A stretch of DNA of 64,000 nt from Aurantiochytrium sp. KH105 (lineage: Eukaryota; Sar; Bigyra; Thraustochytrida; Thraustochytriidae). Each line of letters opens with the position of its first letter. Position 1 is the stretch's first letter. A model generated the notes under the pieces. It was not told the origin of the DNA. It did no database searches and was given only the letters and a program-made list of their open reading frames with translations. Location: contig BGKB01000080.1 of NCBI GenBank assembly GCA_003116975.1, forward strand, positions 1 to 64,000. Reading direction: 5' to 3'. Positions 21,011 to 30,480 of this stretch are shown one piece after another. The translations under genes were made by a program, and so were the position numbers.

Positions 21011-22049
21011 GCTGCTGCACGAAGCTCGGCGCTGCGATAACCAAACGACGTGCGGCTTGCAGCGGAGCCCGGTGCTGATCCCGGTGCTTATCCCGGTGCT
21101 GGGCTCGGAGCCGCGCTCGGAGCCGTGCTCTGCGCCAATCGGACCTGCTGCCGTCGCTCGCGCCACGTGCGATTTTGTTTGAGAGGTATCTATGTATGTA
21201 TACCAGAAGATTGTAGGAGGATAAGACGAGCCCAACAAAGCTTGATGACGACCATGGAAGAACTTGCCCTGCTGCTCATGAGGATAAGGGGCCTGAGTGC
21301 TTTGAGCTAGGGGTCTATCTCGTTCGGTCTTTCAGAGAGTCTCTCATGAGGGACATGCCTACGTGATTCTGGACCTTGTTTGATGGTTCGAAGACGGAAT
21401 TACTTGCGATAGGTTCGACGTAGAACGTCATGCGATGCCTTCATGACATGATTGACGCAAGTTTCTTGCTTTTGCTGCTTTCTTGCCATGGTTGCATGAA
21501 TTTGAGAGTGAAGTGCAGAGCACAATTTGCCCATGGCGATCTTCGATATCTGCCACAGGAAAGCCCACTTACATTTCCGCTTCCACACAATTGTATAGTT
21601 GCATCCAGGTCTATGTTGTAAAGGAATCACATTGCCATTTCTGCGTGCGTGTGTGCGCGCCTGCGCGCCTGCATGGCGTGCTTGGCGTGGTATGTGGCGC
21701 GCTGTTTCGTCTGAAATCGAGGCTGGCTTGACTTGCTTTTCCTGTAAAATGCAAAAGTCCTCGATCGATTTTTTTCCCTCGACTCAAACACAAGCGCCAA
21801 ACAAACTTATCGGCCTCGAGGCTTGTGCGCGGGGGCCCGCAAAGACGCGCTGGCGCCGGGCGCCGCGGCGACCTTGGGCTCGTCGGCCGGGGCCGCAACG
21901 ACGCTTCGTCAGTCTCCTTGGAGGCGGACTTGAGAGCTAGAGACAATCGACAAGGACGACGGCACGCTTGGCACATCGACACGAGGGCCGACAGAGCCAA
22001 ACTCGAGAAGAAGTGACACAGCATAGCACAGCAGCTGTCTGCAAAGAGA
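21011..22049. other. Divergent intergenic region between the PAC3 and piggyBac-derived genes
   Basis: About 1 kb with no recognised gene. Short GC-rich tandem units (ATCCCGGTGCTT-like and CTCGGAGCCG-like) lie at 21060-21130 just upstream of the PAC3 start. The middle is of mixed composition. I saw no clear terminal inverted repeat or TTAA-flanked end that would mark the left boundary of a piggyBac element. Confidence 0.45.
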
Positions 22050-25000
22050 ATGGTGACGAAGGAGCACACGAAACCTGGAGATGAAGTTTTCGTCGTTGTC
22101 CGAACAGCGTTCTCGCCCAAAGAAGCAAAAACTCTTTTTGGCCCCGGGTGGCGCCACAAAGTGGTTCGTGGGGTCATTTCCGATGTGGTGCGAAAGGCCA
22201 GAGCACGAATGGTGCGGCTCGAGGGACTTCCTGAAGCCCGGAGTATTGCCAGCCGAAACTTATGGTCCTCGCGTAAGCTAGCCGAGCTCAATCTCGCGGA
22301 GCTGGAACGCAAGCGTCAAGGTGGCGACTGGCACGCAAGCCACGAGGGTGGTCACGCGCCAGATTTGGTGGTCGACCACAATGGCGATTCAGAGACCGAG
22401 AGACAACAACTCGTTGAAAATGAAGACGCTGTGCACACCTTTCCCATGGTTACGTCGTCGAGCCATCGGCGTTTAGCTGACGAAGAAGGAGAAGCTGAGC
22501 ATCGACGAGCTGTCAACGCAGAGTGTGGCGTCGAGAATGATACCGCCAGCAAAATTCACGAAGGCGCATCAAGATCGTCAGCAATTCCTGCTTCTTCTTC
22601 TTCTTCTTCTTCTTCTTCTTCTTCTTCTTCTTCTTCTGTTGCTGCTGCTACTGCTGCTACTTCGATGGAAAATGACTCTATCGACGCCGCAAGGCCAGAT
22701 CGTGACGGACGTCCTGAGCCGGAAGGCGTCGCCGCGAAACGGAGGAAACGCACTCATCTAGCAGTTGATTTGCCCGTCAGTCAGGATGGCAGCGAAGGCT
22801 CTGTTCACTTGTCAGACGTGCATGATCATCACAGCGAGCATGAATTGACTCAATCGACAAACTTGACCTCGGCAACAAATGAGAACGCAGACGTGCCGAC
22901 TTCGGCGAGACGCGGTCCAGAGCAGCTCACCGAAGAGGACTTACACAGTCAAGGAATGAACGTAAACGACGAGGAGGGCGTGCGATGGGAGTTGCAAGAT
23001 GGTAGCGCGAGCGATGGGGAGGCCAGGCCTGATTCGCAGCCCCGGTCTGTCGAGACTACTCTGTCCCGGACGGAGGGTGGATCTACCAATGCAGTTGAAA
23101 GTCAAGAATCTCATCAAAGATTACAGAGCAGAAATAGAGATGTAGAAACGTGCTCGGATCATCAAAGCGAGGCAAGCCGCAACGATACTGAAGCGCGCGA
23201 AAAGCTAGCAGGGCAAGAGGAGCTGGGAATACCCCCATCCTCGGTGCTCCCGCCTCTTTCGACAGGTCACAATGCGCGTCCCCAGAAACCGGGTGTCTCC
23301 ACGAGACTTTTGTGGGATGATCGGCAGGAATCGAACGATCGCTCTGCGCTCGCATACTTTAAGGCGTTTTTCATCCAGGGAAGGTTTTTGAAGAAGCTTG
23401 TGGCATGCACGAGCACCAATTTAAATCGTGTTGGAGAGGAACCTCTTCGCGGCGAAGCCGAGTTCTTTCAATATTGCGGTCTTCTTCTCAACATGACCTT
23501 GTACAATGGCGTTGAGCCCGCAGATTGCTGGAGCGGTTCGAGTCTCGGTTTTATAGCGTATCCTGATTTTTCTCGCGTCATGCCTGCGCGAAGATTCCGA
23601 GCCATCACAACAGCGATAGCTTTTTCTGATGAGGATATGCCTGTAATGGATGAGGTATCGTCGGGAGATAACGAAGTTTCCGATCGCGGCCCATTGTATC
23701 ATCGGAACAGTTTGCAGCAGATTATGGACGGCTTCAATTCCGCTCGCCAAGTCTTCGTTCGTGCTGGCGGCGCGCTTTCGTGCGGTGTAATTGATGAGGA
23801 GTGCGCGGGATCAGACCCAAATCTGCCGGGAGAGTCGGGCGACTTTGCAAGTCCCGGGAGTAAAGGTTTTCCTTTAGCACACGTGCCGCGAGCAGTGAGT
23901 CAGGATCGAGACTTTCTTGGGTCCGAATTGCACGGACTCTTTTGCGCGCAGACAGGAATTTTGCTGCGCCTGGAAGCTGTCGATAACGAATGGTCGCCAG
24001 GTCGGCTTGGAAGTGACCCTGATAATATGCTTGGCTATACCGTGTGTCAACGTCTACTCGGGCCGCTGCTGCAAGGTTCCCGCGAAAATGTGCACGCGGA
24101 AGAGGCGGATTCCAAGGCTCGTGTCTTGTATTGCGAGCCTCGGTACGCGGGCCTTAAAACGGCGGCAGGGATGAAGAACGTTCATGATGTGGACTTTGTT
24201 GGCGAACTTTCCGGCTCGGCTCTGGCTTTAATGCCACCAGCGCGGGACTTGCGCGGAAAGACATGTCGCTTTTCGTACAAGACGGTGGTAGACAACGTCA
24301 GCCTCTACGTCTATGAGCCAGTGGATGTGCGACCTTTTATGCTGCTTTCCACAATAGGGGAGAGACCTTCTCTCGCTGCCCGCGGTGCTTTGGAGGTACC
24401 AAGATTTTACAAGGAATTTCGAAGTAGGCATTTGCAGGTGAGTGAGCTCAACATTGGTCGGCGCTGGCAAGTTGGCTTGCTTGCCTCGATGTTGTCGATT
24501 TGCGTCACGGATGCATTTTTCGCTTCAAGATTCTTTTGCCCCCAAGCCTCTGTACACTACACGGTGGGAATTGACGCATTCCGACAAGCGCTCATTTCGC
24601 AATTACGGGGTGATGCGACACTGCGTCTTGCCGAGGAGGATCAGGGCACGAGCATGCGTGACTCCGAGACAGCCTCGGCGGCGGAACAAGGGACGCATCC
24701 TCAGTCTCTGGGGATTGGGGTCAGAGGTCGGGACAGCTCTGGTGCAGGCGCCGGATTGGATCCCAGTCTGTCGAACACAGCTCCCTCGGATCTACGAGCG
24801 ACCGCGATTGTGGCAAAAATATGGAAACCAAAGATGATCCTCGAGCAGCTTTCTTTGCTCAACAAGGAGCACCATTTATGGCGTGATCCATATCCGAATC
24901 CGCGCTGTAAGGACTGCATGCACTTTAACAAGTCGCCCGTTCGGCGCGGAAGCAAGCATTGCATTCTTTGCAGCAATCAGGCCAAGATAAATGCAGGCGC

Positions 25001-25091
25001 TAGCACGCTGATTGGTCGTCACGTGCACGCTATCTGTAAAGAATGTGAGCAGGACCATGTTGCGATGCATCGTCAGCTGCGCGAGGTCTGA
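22050..25091 (+). CDS. PiggyBac-derived transposase-like protein, probably domesticated
   Basis: A 1013-residue intact reading frame from an ATG at 22050. Residues about 430-850 follow the piggyBac (DDE_Tnp_1_7) fold: LAYFKAFF and a GLLLNMTLYNG block, then GVIDEECAG with Asp582 at the first catalytic position. At the second catalytic position, where active enzymes have a CDN-type motif, this protein reads LYCEPRY (Glu696), and the GVDxxDQ motif of the third Asp is replaced by LQVSELNIG before the RRWQVGLL block. The C-terminus (about 953-1002) is a Cys/His-rich zinc module (CKDC, CILC, CKEC), as in piggyBac transposases. The N-terminal 400 residues are low-complexity, including an in-frame Ser run coded by a TTC repeat. 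Loss of two of three acidic residues with an uninterrupted frame suggests host use as a DNA-binding protein rather than active transposition. Codon use is less biased than in its neighbours. Confidence 0.82.
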   Translation: MVTKEHTKPGDEVFVVVRTAFSPKEAKTLFGPGWRHKVVRGVISDVVRKARARMVRLEGLPEARSIASRNLWSSRKLAELNLAELERKRQGGDWHASHEGGHAPDLVVDHNGDSETERQQLVENEDAVHTFPMVTSSSHRRLADEEGEAEHRRAVNAECGVENDTASKIHEGASRSSAIPASSSSSSSSSSSSSSSVAAATAATSMENDSIDAARPDRDGRPEPEGVAAKRRKRTHLAVDLPVSQDGSEGSVHLSDVHDHHSEHELTQSTNLTSATNENADVPTSARRGPEQLTEEDLHSQGMNVNDEEGVRWELQDGSASDGEARPDSQPRSVETTLSRTEGGSTNAVESQESHQRLQSRNRDVETCSDHQSEASRNDTEAREKLAGQEELGIPPSSVLPPLSTGHNARPQKPGVSTRLLWDDRQESNDRSALAYFKAFFIQGRFLKKLVACTSTNLNRVGEEPLRGEAEFFQYCGLLLNMTLYNGVEPADCWSGSSLGFIAYPDFSRVMPARRFRAITTAIAFSDEDMPVMDEVSSGDNEVSDRGPLYHRNSLQQIMDGFNSARQVFVRAGGALSCGVIDEECAGSDPNLPGESGDFASPGSKGFPLAHVPRAVSQDRDFLGSELHGLFCAQTGILLRLEAVDNEWSPGRLGSDPDNMLGYTVCQRLLGPLLQGSRENVHAEEADSKARVLYCEPRYAGLKTAAGMKNVHDVDFVGELSGSALALMPPARDLRGKTCRFSYKTVVDNVSLYVYEPVDVRPFMLLSTIGERPSLAARGALEVPRFYKEFRSRHLQVSELNIGRRWQVGLLASMLSICVTDAFFASRFFCPQASVHYTVGIDAFRQALISQLRGDATLRLAEEDQGTSMRDSETASAAEQGTHPQSLGIGVRGRDSSGAGAGLDPSLSNTAPSDLRATAIVAKIWKPKMILEQLSLLNKEHHLWRDPYPNPRCKDCMHFNKSPVRRGSKHCILCSNQAKINAGASTLIGRHVHAICKECEQDHVAMHRQLREV
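22590..22636 (+). repeat. TTC trinucleotide repeat coding poly-Ser
   Basis: About 15 uninterrupted TTC/TCT-type triplets inside the piggyBac-derived gene give a serine run of about 15 residues, followed by GCTGCT coding Ala. Repeat length can change without a frameshift. Confidence 0.9.
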
Positions 25092-25527
25092 GCTAGGCCT
25101 AGTCTTGCGCGAGCTTTGTGGTTGCGCGTTTGCTGCCTGTTCGTCAAAGGCCGCCACGGGGACCATCGAGATGTTTTGATAGTAATGAAAGATAGTTGCG
25201 GTTGTGCATTGCGACAGTGTCACGGAACGATTCCGAGGCGTCCACAGCATCGAGAGCTCGTCGTCCTGGTTCGATTCGCACGCTCTTTTTTTCGTTCTCC
25301 AGCCTGAGCTAGCACGTTGCCGGCGGACTTAGCCGCGTCGCTTCGGTTCTCTCGGCCAGCGGCTGTGGCTGTTCTCGAAGGCGGCACTCTCTTTTTTGCG
25401 CTCTCTCTCTCTCTCGCGCCTGCGAGTCCCGGCACGTCTTGCAGAAACCAAACGCGACGAAGGCCGGGCCGCGAGGAGAGGCGCACGCACGGCGCGGGCC
25501 CGCCGAGCCTCTCCCGGGAGAGGGAGA
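25092..25527. other. Intergenic leader of the RPAP2-like gene
   Basis: 436 bp between two same-strand genes. Nothing gene-like is seen; it contains a short CT-rich tract (about 25400-25415). The RPAP2 frame is open upstream to 25396 but without an ATG, so this part is read as promoter and 5' leader. Confidence 0.5.
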
Positions 25528-27198
25528 ATGGAGGAAGGCGCGCTCGGGGCGCGCGGGTCGCGGCCCGAGCTCTCGGAGGAGGATGTGAACGTGCTCAAGG
25601 ACCACTTGCGGCGGCAAAAGGCCGTCTTCAAGCAGCAGGTCTCGCTGCTGGACCAGGGGCGCGTCTCGGTGGAGAGGGTGCGGGCGGCCGTGCGCAGGTT
25701 CCAGCCCTCGGACCTAGACGACCTGGCCGAGGAGCGCAAGCTCATCGGTCTGTGCGGATATCCGCTATGCGGCAAGGCGCCGACGACCAAGGTCCCCAAT
25801 GTCAGGGTCGTGGACGTCACGCGGAGGCGCATTGTGGACGCCGAGCAAGCGCGACGCTTCTGTAGCATGGACTGTCTGCATCGCCTAGAGCTCATCAAAG
25901 TACAGGTCCCCGCAAACTCTCCAGACAGTCGCATCGAAATCCCACTCATGGATGGTTCGTCAGACAAGGAGGTCGCAACGGAAGAGGCGAATGCGCAAGC
26001 AACACAGCAATCTGCACAGGCTGTGGCCTCGGTGGTTTCGAGCAATGCGCCCATCGTCGAGCGCCAGGTAGATCCCAATGCACAGTCGGAGTCTTTCCCA
26101 GCAGCTGGTTCACGAGTATCTACTCATGCGGTCGAAGGCTATCGGTCGGTACCTGAGGACAAGGCGGCACGCGCAGCACTCGCGGAAAAAATCAAAGCCA
26201 AGAAAGAGGCGGGATCGTCCGCTGTGGATGCGTCGACGCCGGCGTCTTCTGCGACACCTTGCGCCGACCAAACGGCGGCGCAAATTGTCGAGCAACTTCG
26301 TGAGCTCGGAATTCATGAAGATGACGACTTTGCAAGTGCTGCCCGCGTAGCCACGAAGGCCGCCCCCTCGAGGGGGGGGATGGAGAGCGGACCCAGCGAG
26401 TCCAGGGAGTCCAGGGAGTCCGAAAAGCCTGTGGTCGTGGAGGAGCAGCAGAATGAGGAGGACAAGGACGAGAGTGAAATCGAGGAGTCTATCAACAGGA
26501 TGAACGAGATGAATGAGAGTGAGGATGAGGATGTTGACGAGGAAGAAGCCAAGGGCGAAGTCGAATCGGGATCGAAGAATGTCTCTGGCGAAGACGCCGC
26601 TGATGACGAGGTTGATTTTGCGCCGGGCATGGATCTCTTTGATGTTTCAACTCTCTCGGAAGATATTGCAGGATTCGAGTTCACGCCTCTTATGCGATAC
26701 ACGGACGTGTTTAACGCGTGGACAAGTCCGCGCGCAGCGTCGTTGGACGTTGGTACTGATGAGCCAGACCCAATCACACAGAGTCGCGCGCAAGTGCTGC
26801 ACACGAATTTGTCCAAGGCATGCGGTGTCATTGCAAATGCGGTTCCTTCCGGCAAATATTACAGGTCTGCGTGTCAGCAGGCTCTCGTAGCGAGAAGTGC
26901 CACATTTAATTTGGCGCGGCCTGTAGAGGCATTCTCTTCCAGCGAATGGCAGGTACTGGCGGCAACAATGCTACACGCGCTGGTCCCAACTGCGGAGGGT
27001 TTGGATCCCAAATTGTTGACGCCGCTTCGCACGTTTGCAACAGGCGCGGAGCGCGGCAAGGCAGCCCTCGATGGTGCTGAGTTCGACAGCTTTGCAAGTT
27101 ATGTTCGCATGGGTTTTGCCGAGATCTCTGCGGCGCTTGCGATGGCACCTCCTCAACCTCCTAGCGGCCCGCTGACAACGATATCAGAGTCGGCATAG
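25528..27198 (+). CDS. RPAP2/Rtr1-type RNA polymerase II CTD Ser5 phosphatase
   Basis: A 556-residue protein. RPAP2/Rtr1 proteins bind RNA polymerase II, help its nuclear import and remove Ser5 phosphate from the CTD. The N-terminal 120 residues carry the family zinc site: CGYPLC (Cys76 and Cys81), then FCSMDC (Cys112 and Cys116) after a beta-rich stretch. The spacing matches yeast Rtr1 (Cys, Cys, Cys, His), except that the fourth ligand is Cys, as commonly seen elsewhere in the family. A helical segment with VNVLKDHLRRQKAVFKQQVSLL precedes it. The remainder is acidic and Ser-rich (about 180-390), with a helical C-terminal region of about 150 residues that I do not recognise. The ATG at 25528 begins MEEGALGARG; upstream in-frame codons to 25396 have no ATG. 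It is convergent with the NAGK-AGPR gene. Confidence 0.85.
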   Translation: MEEGALGARGSRPELSEEDVNVLKDHLRRQKAVFKQQVSLLDQGRVSVERVRAAVRRFQPSDLDDLAEERKLIGLCGYPLCGKAPTTKVPNVRVVDVTRRRIVDAEQARRFCSMDCLHRLELIKVQVPANSPDSRIEIPLMDGSSDKEVATEEANAQATQQSAQAVASVVSSNAPIVERQVDPNAQSESFPAAGSRVSTHAVEGYRSVPEDKAARAALAEKIKAKKEAGSSAVDASTPASSATPCADQTAAQIVEQLRELGIHEDDDFASAARVATKAAPSRGGMESGPSESRESRESEKPVVVEEQQNEEDKDESEIEESINRMNEMNESEDEDVDEEEAKGEVESGSKNVSGEDAADDEVDFAPGMDLFDVSTLSEDIAGFEFTPLMRYTDVFNAWTSPRAASLDVGTDEPDPITQSRAQVLHTNLSKACGVIANAVPSGKYYRSACQQALVARSATFNLARPVEAFSSSEWQVLAATMLHALVPTAEGLDPKLLTPLRTFATGAERGKAALDGAEFDSFASYVRMGFAEISAALAMAPPQPPSGPLTTISESA

Positions 27199-27772
27199 AG
27201 TATTTTAAGTTTTGCGCTGCTTGATCATCTCTGTTTCCCCCTCTCCCTCTCCCCTTCTTATTATTGTCCAACCCGTGCTAATGAAGATGCATTGATCCCA
27301 TCCTCTTGAAATTTCAAGTTTCGACAACACAGCACAAGTTTTTGTCACAGTTGCAAGAAGGTGAAAGTCTGCGTATGGTTAGATACCACAGTATAGGTAA
27401 AAATTGAAAAAGATCAAATTCACAGGGTTTGACTTTTGGGTCGTCATGTTTGACTCACCGATCAGAGACGCTTGTATAAAGGGTCGATCAATCGGTCGGT
27501 GAAATCAGGAGAAAGAAAAAAATTGAAGAAACGCACGCACTTGGGATTGGTTTGTACGTCACCACCTCGCCCATAAAAGAGGTTTGGTGTCATCTTGAAT
27601 GGGCGAGAAATGTGTGCCAGAGGGATGAATACCACAAGGTCGACTTTGTCGTCAGTTGACTTGTGCAGGTATCTGTGAGCGAGGCACGGTTTTTTGGAAA
27701 AGGTAAAGGGGGAGAATGGAAGGAAAGAAGGAAGGAAGGAAGAAATGGGGAATGTCGGGTCGGGATTTGCGT
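27199..27772. other. Convergent 3' intergenic region, RPAP2 / NAGK-AGPR
   Basis: 574 bp, more AT-rich than the flanking coding DNA, with no gene seen. It contains the perfect 14-bp palindrome CTTGAAATTTCAAG (27305-27318), about 110 bp after the RPAP2 stop, and an AGGAAGG run near 27720. The 3' UTRs of both genes must end here. Confidence 0.5.
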
Positions 27773-30358
27773 TTAGTCGAGGTCAATACCGGCGAGCTCA
27801 TCAAAGCCAAAGGCAATGTTGAGGTTCTGCGTGCAGTGGGTGGCAGCACCGAGGTTGAGGTTGTCAACGGTGGAGACGACAACGAGACGGCCAGTCTCCT
27901 GGTCGAGCGTGAAGCCGCCAACAGCACCGTGGTGGCGGAACATGTTGTCGCGAACGGTAGGCGCCTCCTTGGTCACCTTGACGAGGGGCTCGTCCTTGTA
28001 GTACTCCTGGAACTCGGCGCGGATCTCATCCGTGGAGGGGTAGTTGCCACCCTGGGTAGGCTCAATGTGGACGGTGGAGGTCATGTGAATGCCCTGAAAC
28101 CACGAGGCGACATGGGGCATAAAGGCAACCTGGGAGCCGAGGTGCTTGGTGCACTCGCGCTCGTGCATGTGGGAGACCAGCGAGTAAGGGATGATGTTGT
28201 CCTTGAGAACCTGGGGATCGTTCTTGTCGCTGGGGTTGGTGCCGGCGCCAGAGTAGCCCGAGACACCAAAGGAGCTAGGCACAGTGCCGCTCTGGAGCTT
28301 GAGAAGGCCGCCAGACATGGGCTGAATGATGGGCATAAGGGCAAGCTGAAGGGCAGAGGCGTAGCAGCCGGGGTTGGAGATGCGCTTGGCGCCCTTGAGG
28401 GCCTCGCGCGCGCCTGGTCGCTCGGGAAGACCGTAGACCCAGGAGTCGTCAAAGCGGTAGTCAGCGCCGAGGTCGATCATGGTCGAATCCGGAGCGAACT
28501 TTTCGAGGGCGTCGACAAACTTGGGGGCAAGGCCGTTGGGAAGTGCCAGAACCCAAATGTCGACCTCCCGCGCGGCGTCGTCCTCCGCGAGGTCCTCGGG
28601 CTCGAGCGCGTTGAAGCGCAGAGTGTCGGCGACACCACGGACGGCGGCGGTCTTATCGAGGCCGAAGCAGTCGATGACGCGCTGGCCAGAGAGCGCGCGG
28701 GAGCTGGCAACGGTGAGCTCCATGTTGGGGTGGTCGGTGAGAAGCTTGACGAACTCGCGGCCGACATATCCGCGGGCACCGAGAAGACCGACCTTGACAG
28801 GGTTGGCGTTCGGGGTGTACTCGTGGGCGTACTTGACGGCCTTGGTCTCAGGCGGGTCAATGACCAGGCGCGGGGCCTTCTCGGCGGACCAGCCCTTGAG
28901 GGGGTGGCCGCGGTTGTACCAAGCGACGTTGGAGTCGCTGGCCCAGTGGCAGAGGGTGCCATCGGCGGCGGAGGATCCGGCCTTGAGGGAGCCCTGCTTT
29001 GCCTCCTCGACGGTCCAGGTCCAGGCGAGACTGGGGAAGTCGCGCTGCATGCACTTCCAGAGCACATGCTCGTAGCCGTTGCCGTGGTGCTGGGGAGAGA
29101 GCACAATCTCGTTGAGGACGGGGGGTAGATCGGCACCGAGCTTGGGGAGACGGACGATGCGGCCCGCGCAGTACGGCTTGTCGGCAGAGGGGCCGTAGAT
29201 GTAGGTGGCCTCGACGACGGCATCGCCCTTGGGGAGCGGGGAGAGGAGCGGGGTGGACGCGTCGCCCTCAATGCGCTGCACGGGGATACCAGTGGTGAAG
29301 AGAGTGCCCGCACCAGCGTGAGTGAAGAGTTCGCGGACCATAGTGTCGGCGCCGGTGATGGCGACAGCGGTGGAGCTGGGGACGCCGTCGAGGATGCGCT
29401 TGATCTCGTTGAGCTTGAGGAGCGTGCCTTGGCGGCCCTCGTAGTCCTTGGAAGCGAGCATCTCGTACTCGTTGGCCATGTCAATAATGTTGACGACCTT
29501 GCCAGTGTCGTCGTCGAGCCAGCCGCCCTTGGAGCTGGCGAACATGACGCGCATGGGCTGGAGGGTGTGGACAAGGTCGCGAGCGGCGACGTCGGCGTTG
29601 ATGTTGAGAACCTGGCCGTCACCGGAGGTGCCGAGGGAGGTGAGAACGGGGACAACGTTCTCCTCGAGGGCCTGCTTGATATCGCCGTCGTTGACGCCCT
29701 TGACGGCGCCGACGAATCCGAGCTCGGGCTTGTCGACCTCGGCGCGGAAGACGCCAGTGGGGAAGGCCTTGGCGTTGATGCCGGCCTGCTGCATGCGCTT
29801 GACAACGCGCTCGTTGAGCTCGGTGAAGATGCGCTGGGCAACCTCGAGGGTGGCCTCGTCGGTGACGCGGCTGCCGTTGATGTACTGGGGCTCGACGCCC
29901 TTGCGGGCGAGTTCATCGTTCATCTGGGGGCCGCCGCCATGGATGACGACGGGCTTGAGGCCGGCCTTGTAGAGAATGGAGCAGGTCTGGACGAGGGTGT
30001 CGAGCTCGTACTCGACGACGTCGCCGCCGACCTTGATGACGGCAAAGGCGGAGCCCTCGAAGTCGCTAAACCTGTCGAGGTAGTACTCGACCTCTTCCGT
30101 GTTGGAGACTGCGCGGAGGATCTCGGGGATGACCTCCTTCTTGACGGCGCGCGAGGCGAAGCCGCGCTTGGCCATGGCTTGTGCGCCCGAGGCGCGGAGC
30201 CGCTGCTGGAGCCGCTGCAGCTGGTTCTCCTTGCGCGTGGCGGGGCGGAGGCTCCTTGCCACGAGCGTGCGCCGCTGCATCTGCACCTGTGCGGCCGTGG
30301 GCGTCGCCGCCGCGCGCCGCGCCGCCGCGCTCGCGCCGCGTCTCAGCATGGTCTTCAT
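27773..30358 (-). CDS. Mitochondrial N-acetylglutamate kinase / N-acetyl-gamma-glutamyl-phosphate reductase fusion (ARG5,6 type)
   Basis: An 861-residue precursor carrying the second and third steps of arginine synthesis: phosphorylation of N-acetylglutamate, then NADPH-dependent reduction to the semialdehyde. Residues 1 to about 70 are Arg/Ala-rich without acidic residues, typical of a mitochondrial presequence. The kinase domain begins near 75 (VIKVGGDVV, VIHGGGPQMN). A GNAT-like (DUF619/NAT) domain follows at about 360-490 (VLNEIVLSPQHHGNGYEHVLW, WYNRGHPLKGW). The reductase begins near 518 (VGLLGARGYVGREF), with the catalytic cysteine at about 665 in SNPGCYA. In fungi the precursor is cut into two enzymes; whether it is here is unknown. 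TTA, CTA and TCA codons are almost absent, indicating strong codon bias. The ATG is at 30358. It pairs functionally with the carbamoyl-phosphate synthase 14 kb away. Confidence 0.95.
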   Translation of the reverse strand: MKTMLRRGASAAARRAAATPTAAQVQMQRRTLVARSLRPATRKENQLQRLQQRLRASGAQAMAKRGFASRAVKKEVIPEILRAVSNTEEVEYYLDRFSDFEGSAFAVIKVGGDVVEYELDTLVQTCSILYKAGLKPVVIHGGGPQMNDELARKGVEPQYINGSRVTDEATLEVAQRIFTELNERVVKRMQQAGINAKAFPTGVFRAEVDKPELGFVGAVKGVNDGDIKQALEENVVPVLTSLGTSGDGQVLNINADVAARDLVHTLQPMRVMFASSKGGWLDDDTGKVVNIIDMANEYEMLASKDYEGRQGTLLKLNEIKRILDGVPSSTAVAITGADTMVRELFTHAGAGTLFTTGIPVQRIEGDASTPLLSPLPKGDAVVEATYIYGPSADKPYCAGRIVRLPKLGADLPPVLNEIVLSPQHHGNGYEHVLWKCMQRDFPSLAWTWTVEEAKQGSLKAGSSAADGTLCHWASDSNVAWYNRGHPLKGWSAEKAPRLVIDPPETKAVKYAHEYTPNANPVKVGLLGARGYVGREFVKLLTDHPNMELTVASSRALSGQRVIDCFGLDKTAAVRGVADTLRFNALEPEDLAEDDAAREVDIWVLALPNGLAPKFVDALEKFAPDSTMIDLGADYRFDDSWVYGLPERPGAREALKGAKRISNPGCYASALQLALMPIIQPMSGGLLKLQSGTVPSSFGVSGYSGAGTNPSDKNDPQVLKDNIIPYSLVSHMHERECTKHLGSQVAFMPHVASWFQGIHMTSTVHIEPTQGGNYPSTDEIRAEFQEYYKDEPLVKVTKEAPTVRDNMFRHHGAVGGFTLDQETGRLVVVSTVDNLNLGAATHCTQNLNIAFGFDELAGIDLD

Positions 30359-30426
30359 TATCCTCTTGGCTCCTGAGCTTCTCTTTCTCCTCCTCCTCGA
30401 GCCCGCGCGCGACGCACGAGCTAGCT

Positions 30427-30480
30427 AGCGAGCGAGCGAGCGTGTGTGAGCGAGCGAGCTAGCGAGCGAGCGAGCGAGTG
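30427..30480. repeat. CGAG tetranucleotide repeat upstream of the NAGK-AGPR start
   Basis: Imperfect GCGAGCGAGC runs, 70-120 bp upstream of the ATG on the minus strand. Similar runs lie upstream of other minus-strand genes in this window. Confidence 0.85.

Noticed and set aside
21381-21425. GGTTCGA words that resemble a tRNA T-loop
   Set aside because: No pairing T-stem, acceptor stem or anticodon arm can be built around either copy.
27716-30376. Plus-strand open frames of 470 and 352 codons opposite the NAGK-AGPR gene
   Set aside because: Same codon-aligned antisense effect; the product has no domain features.
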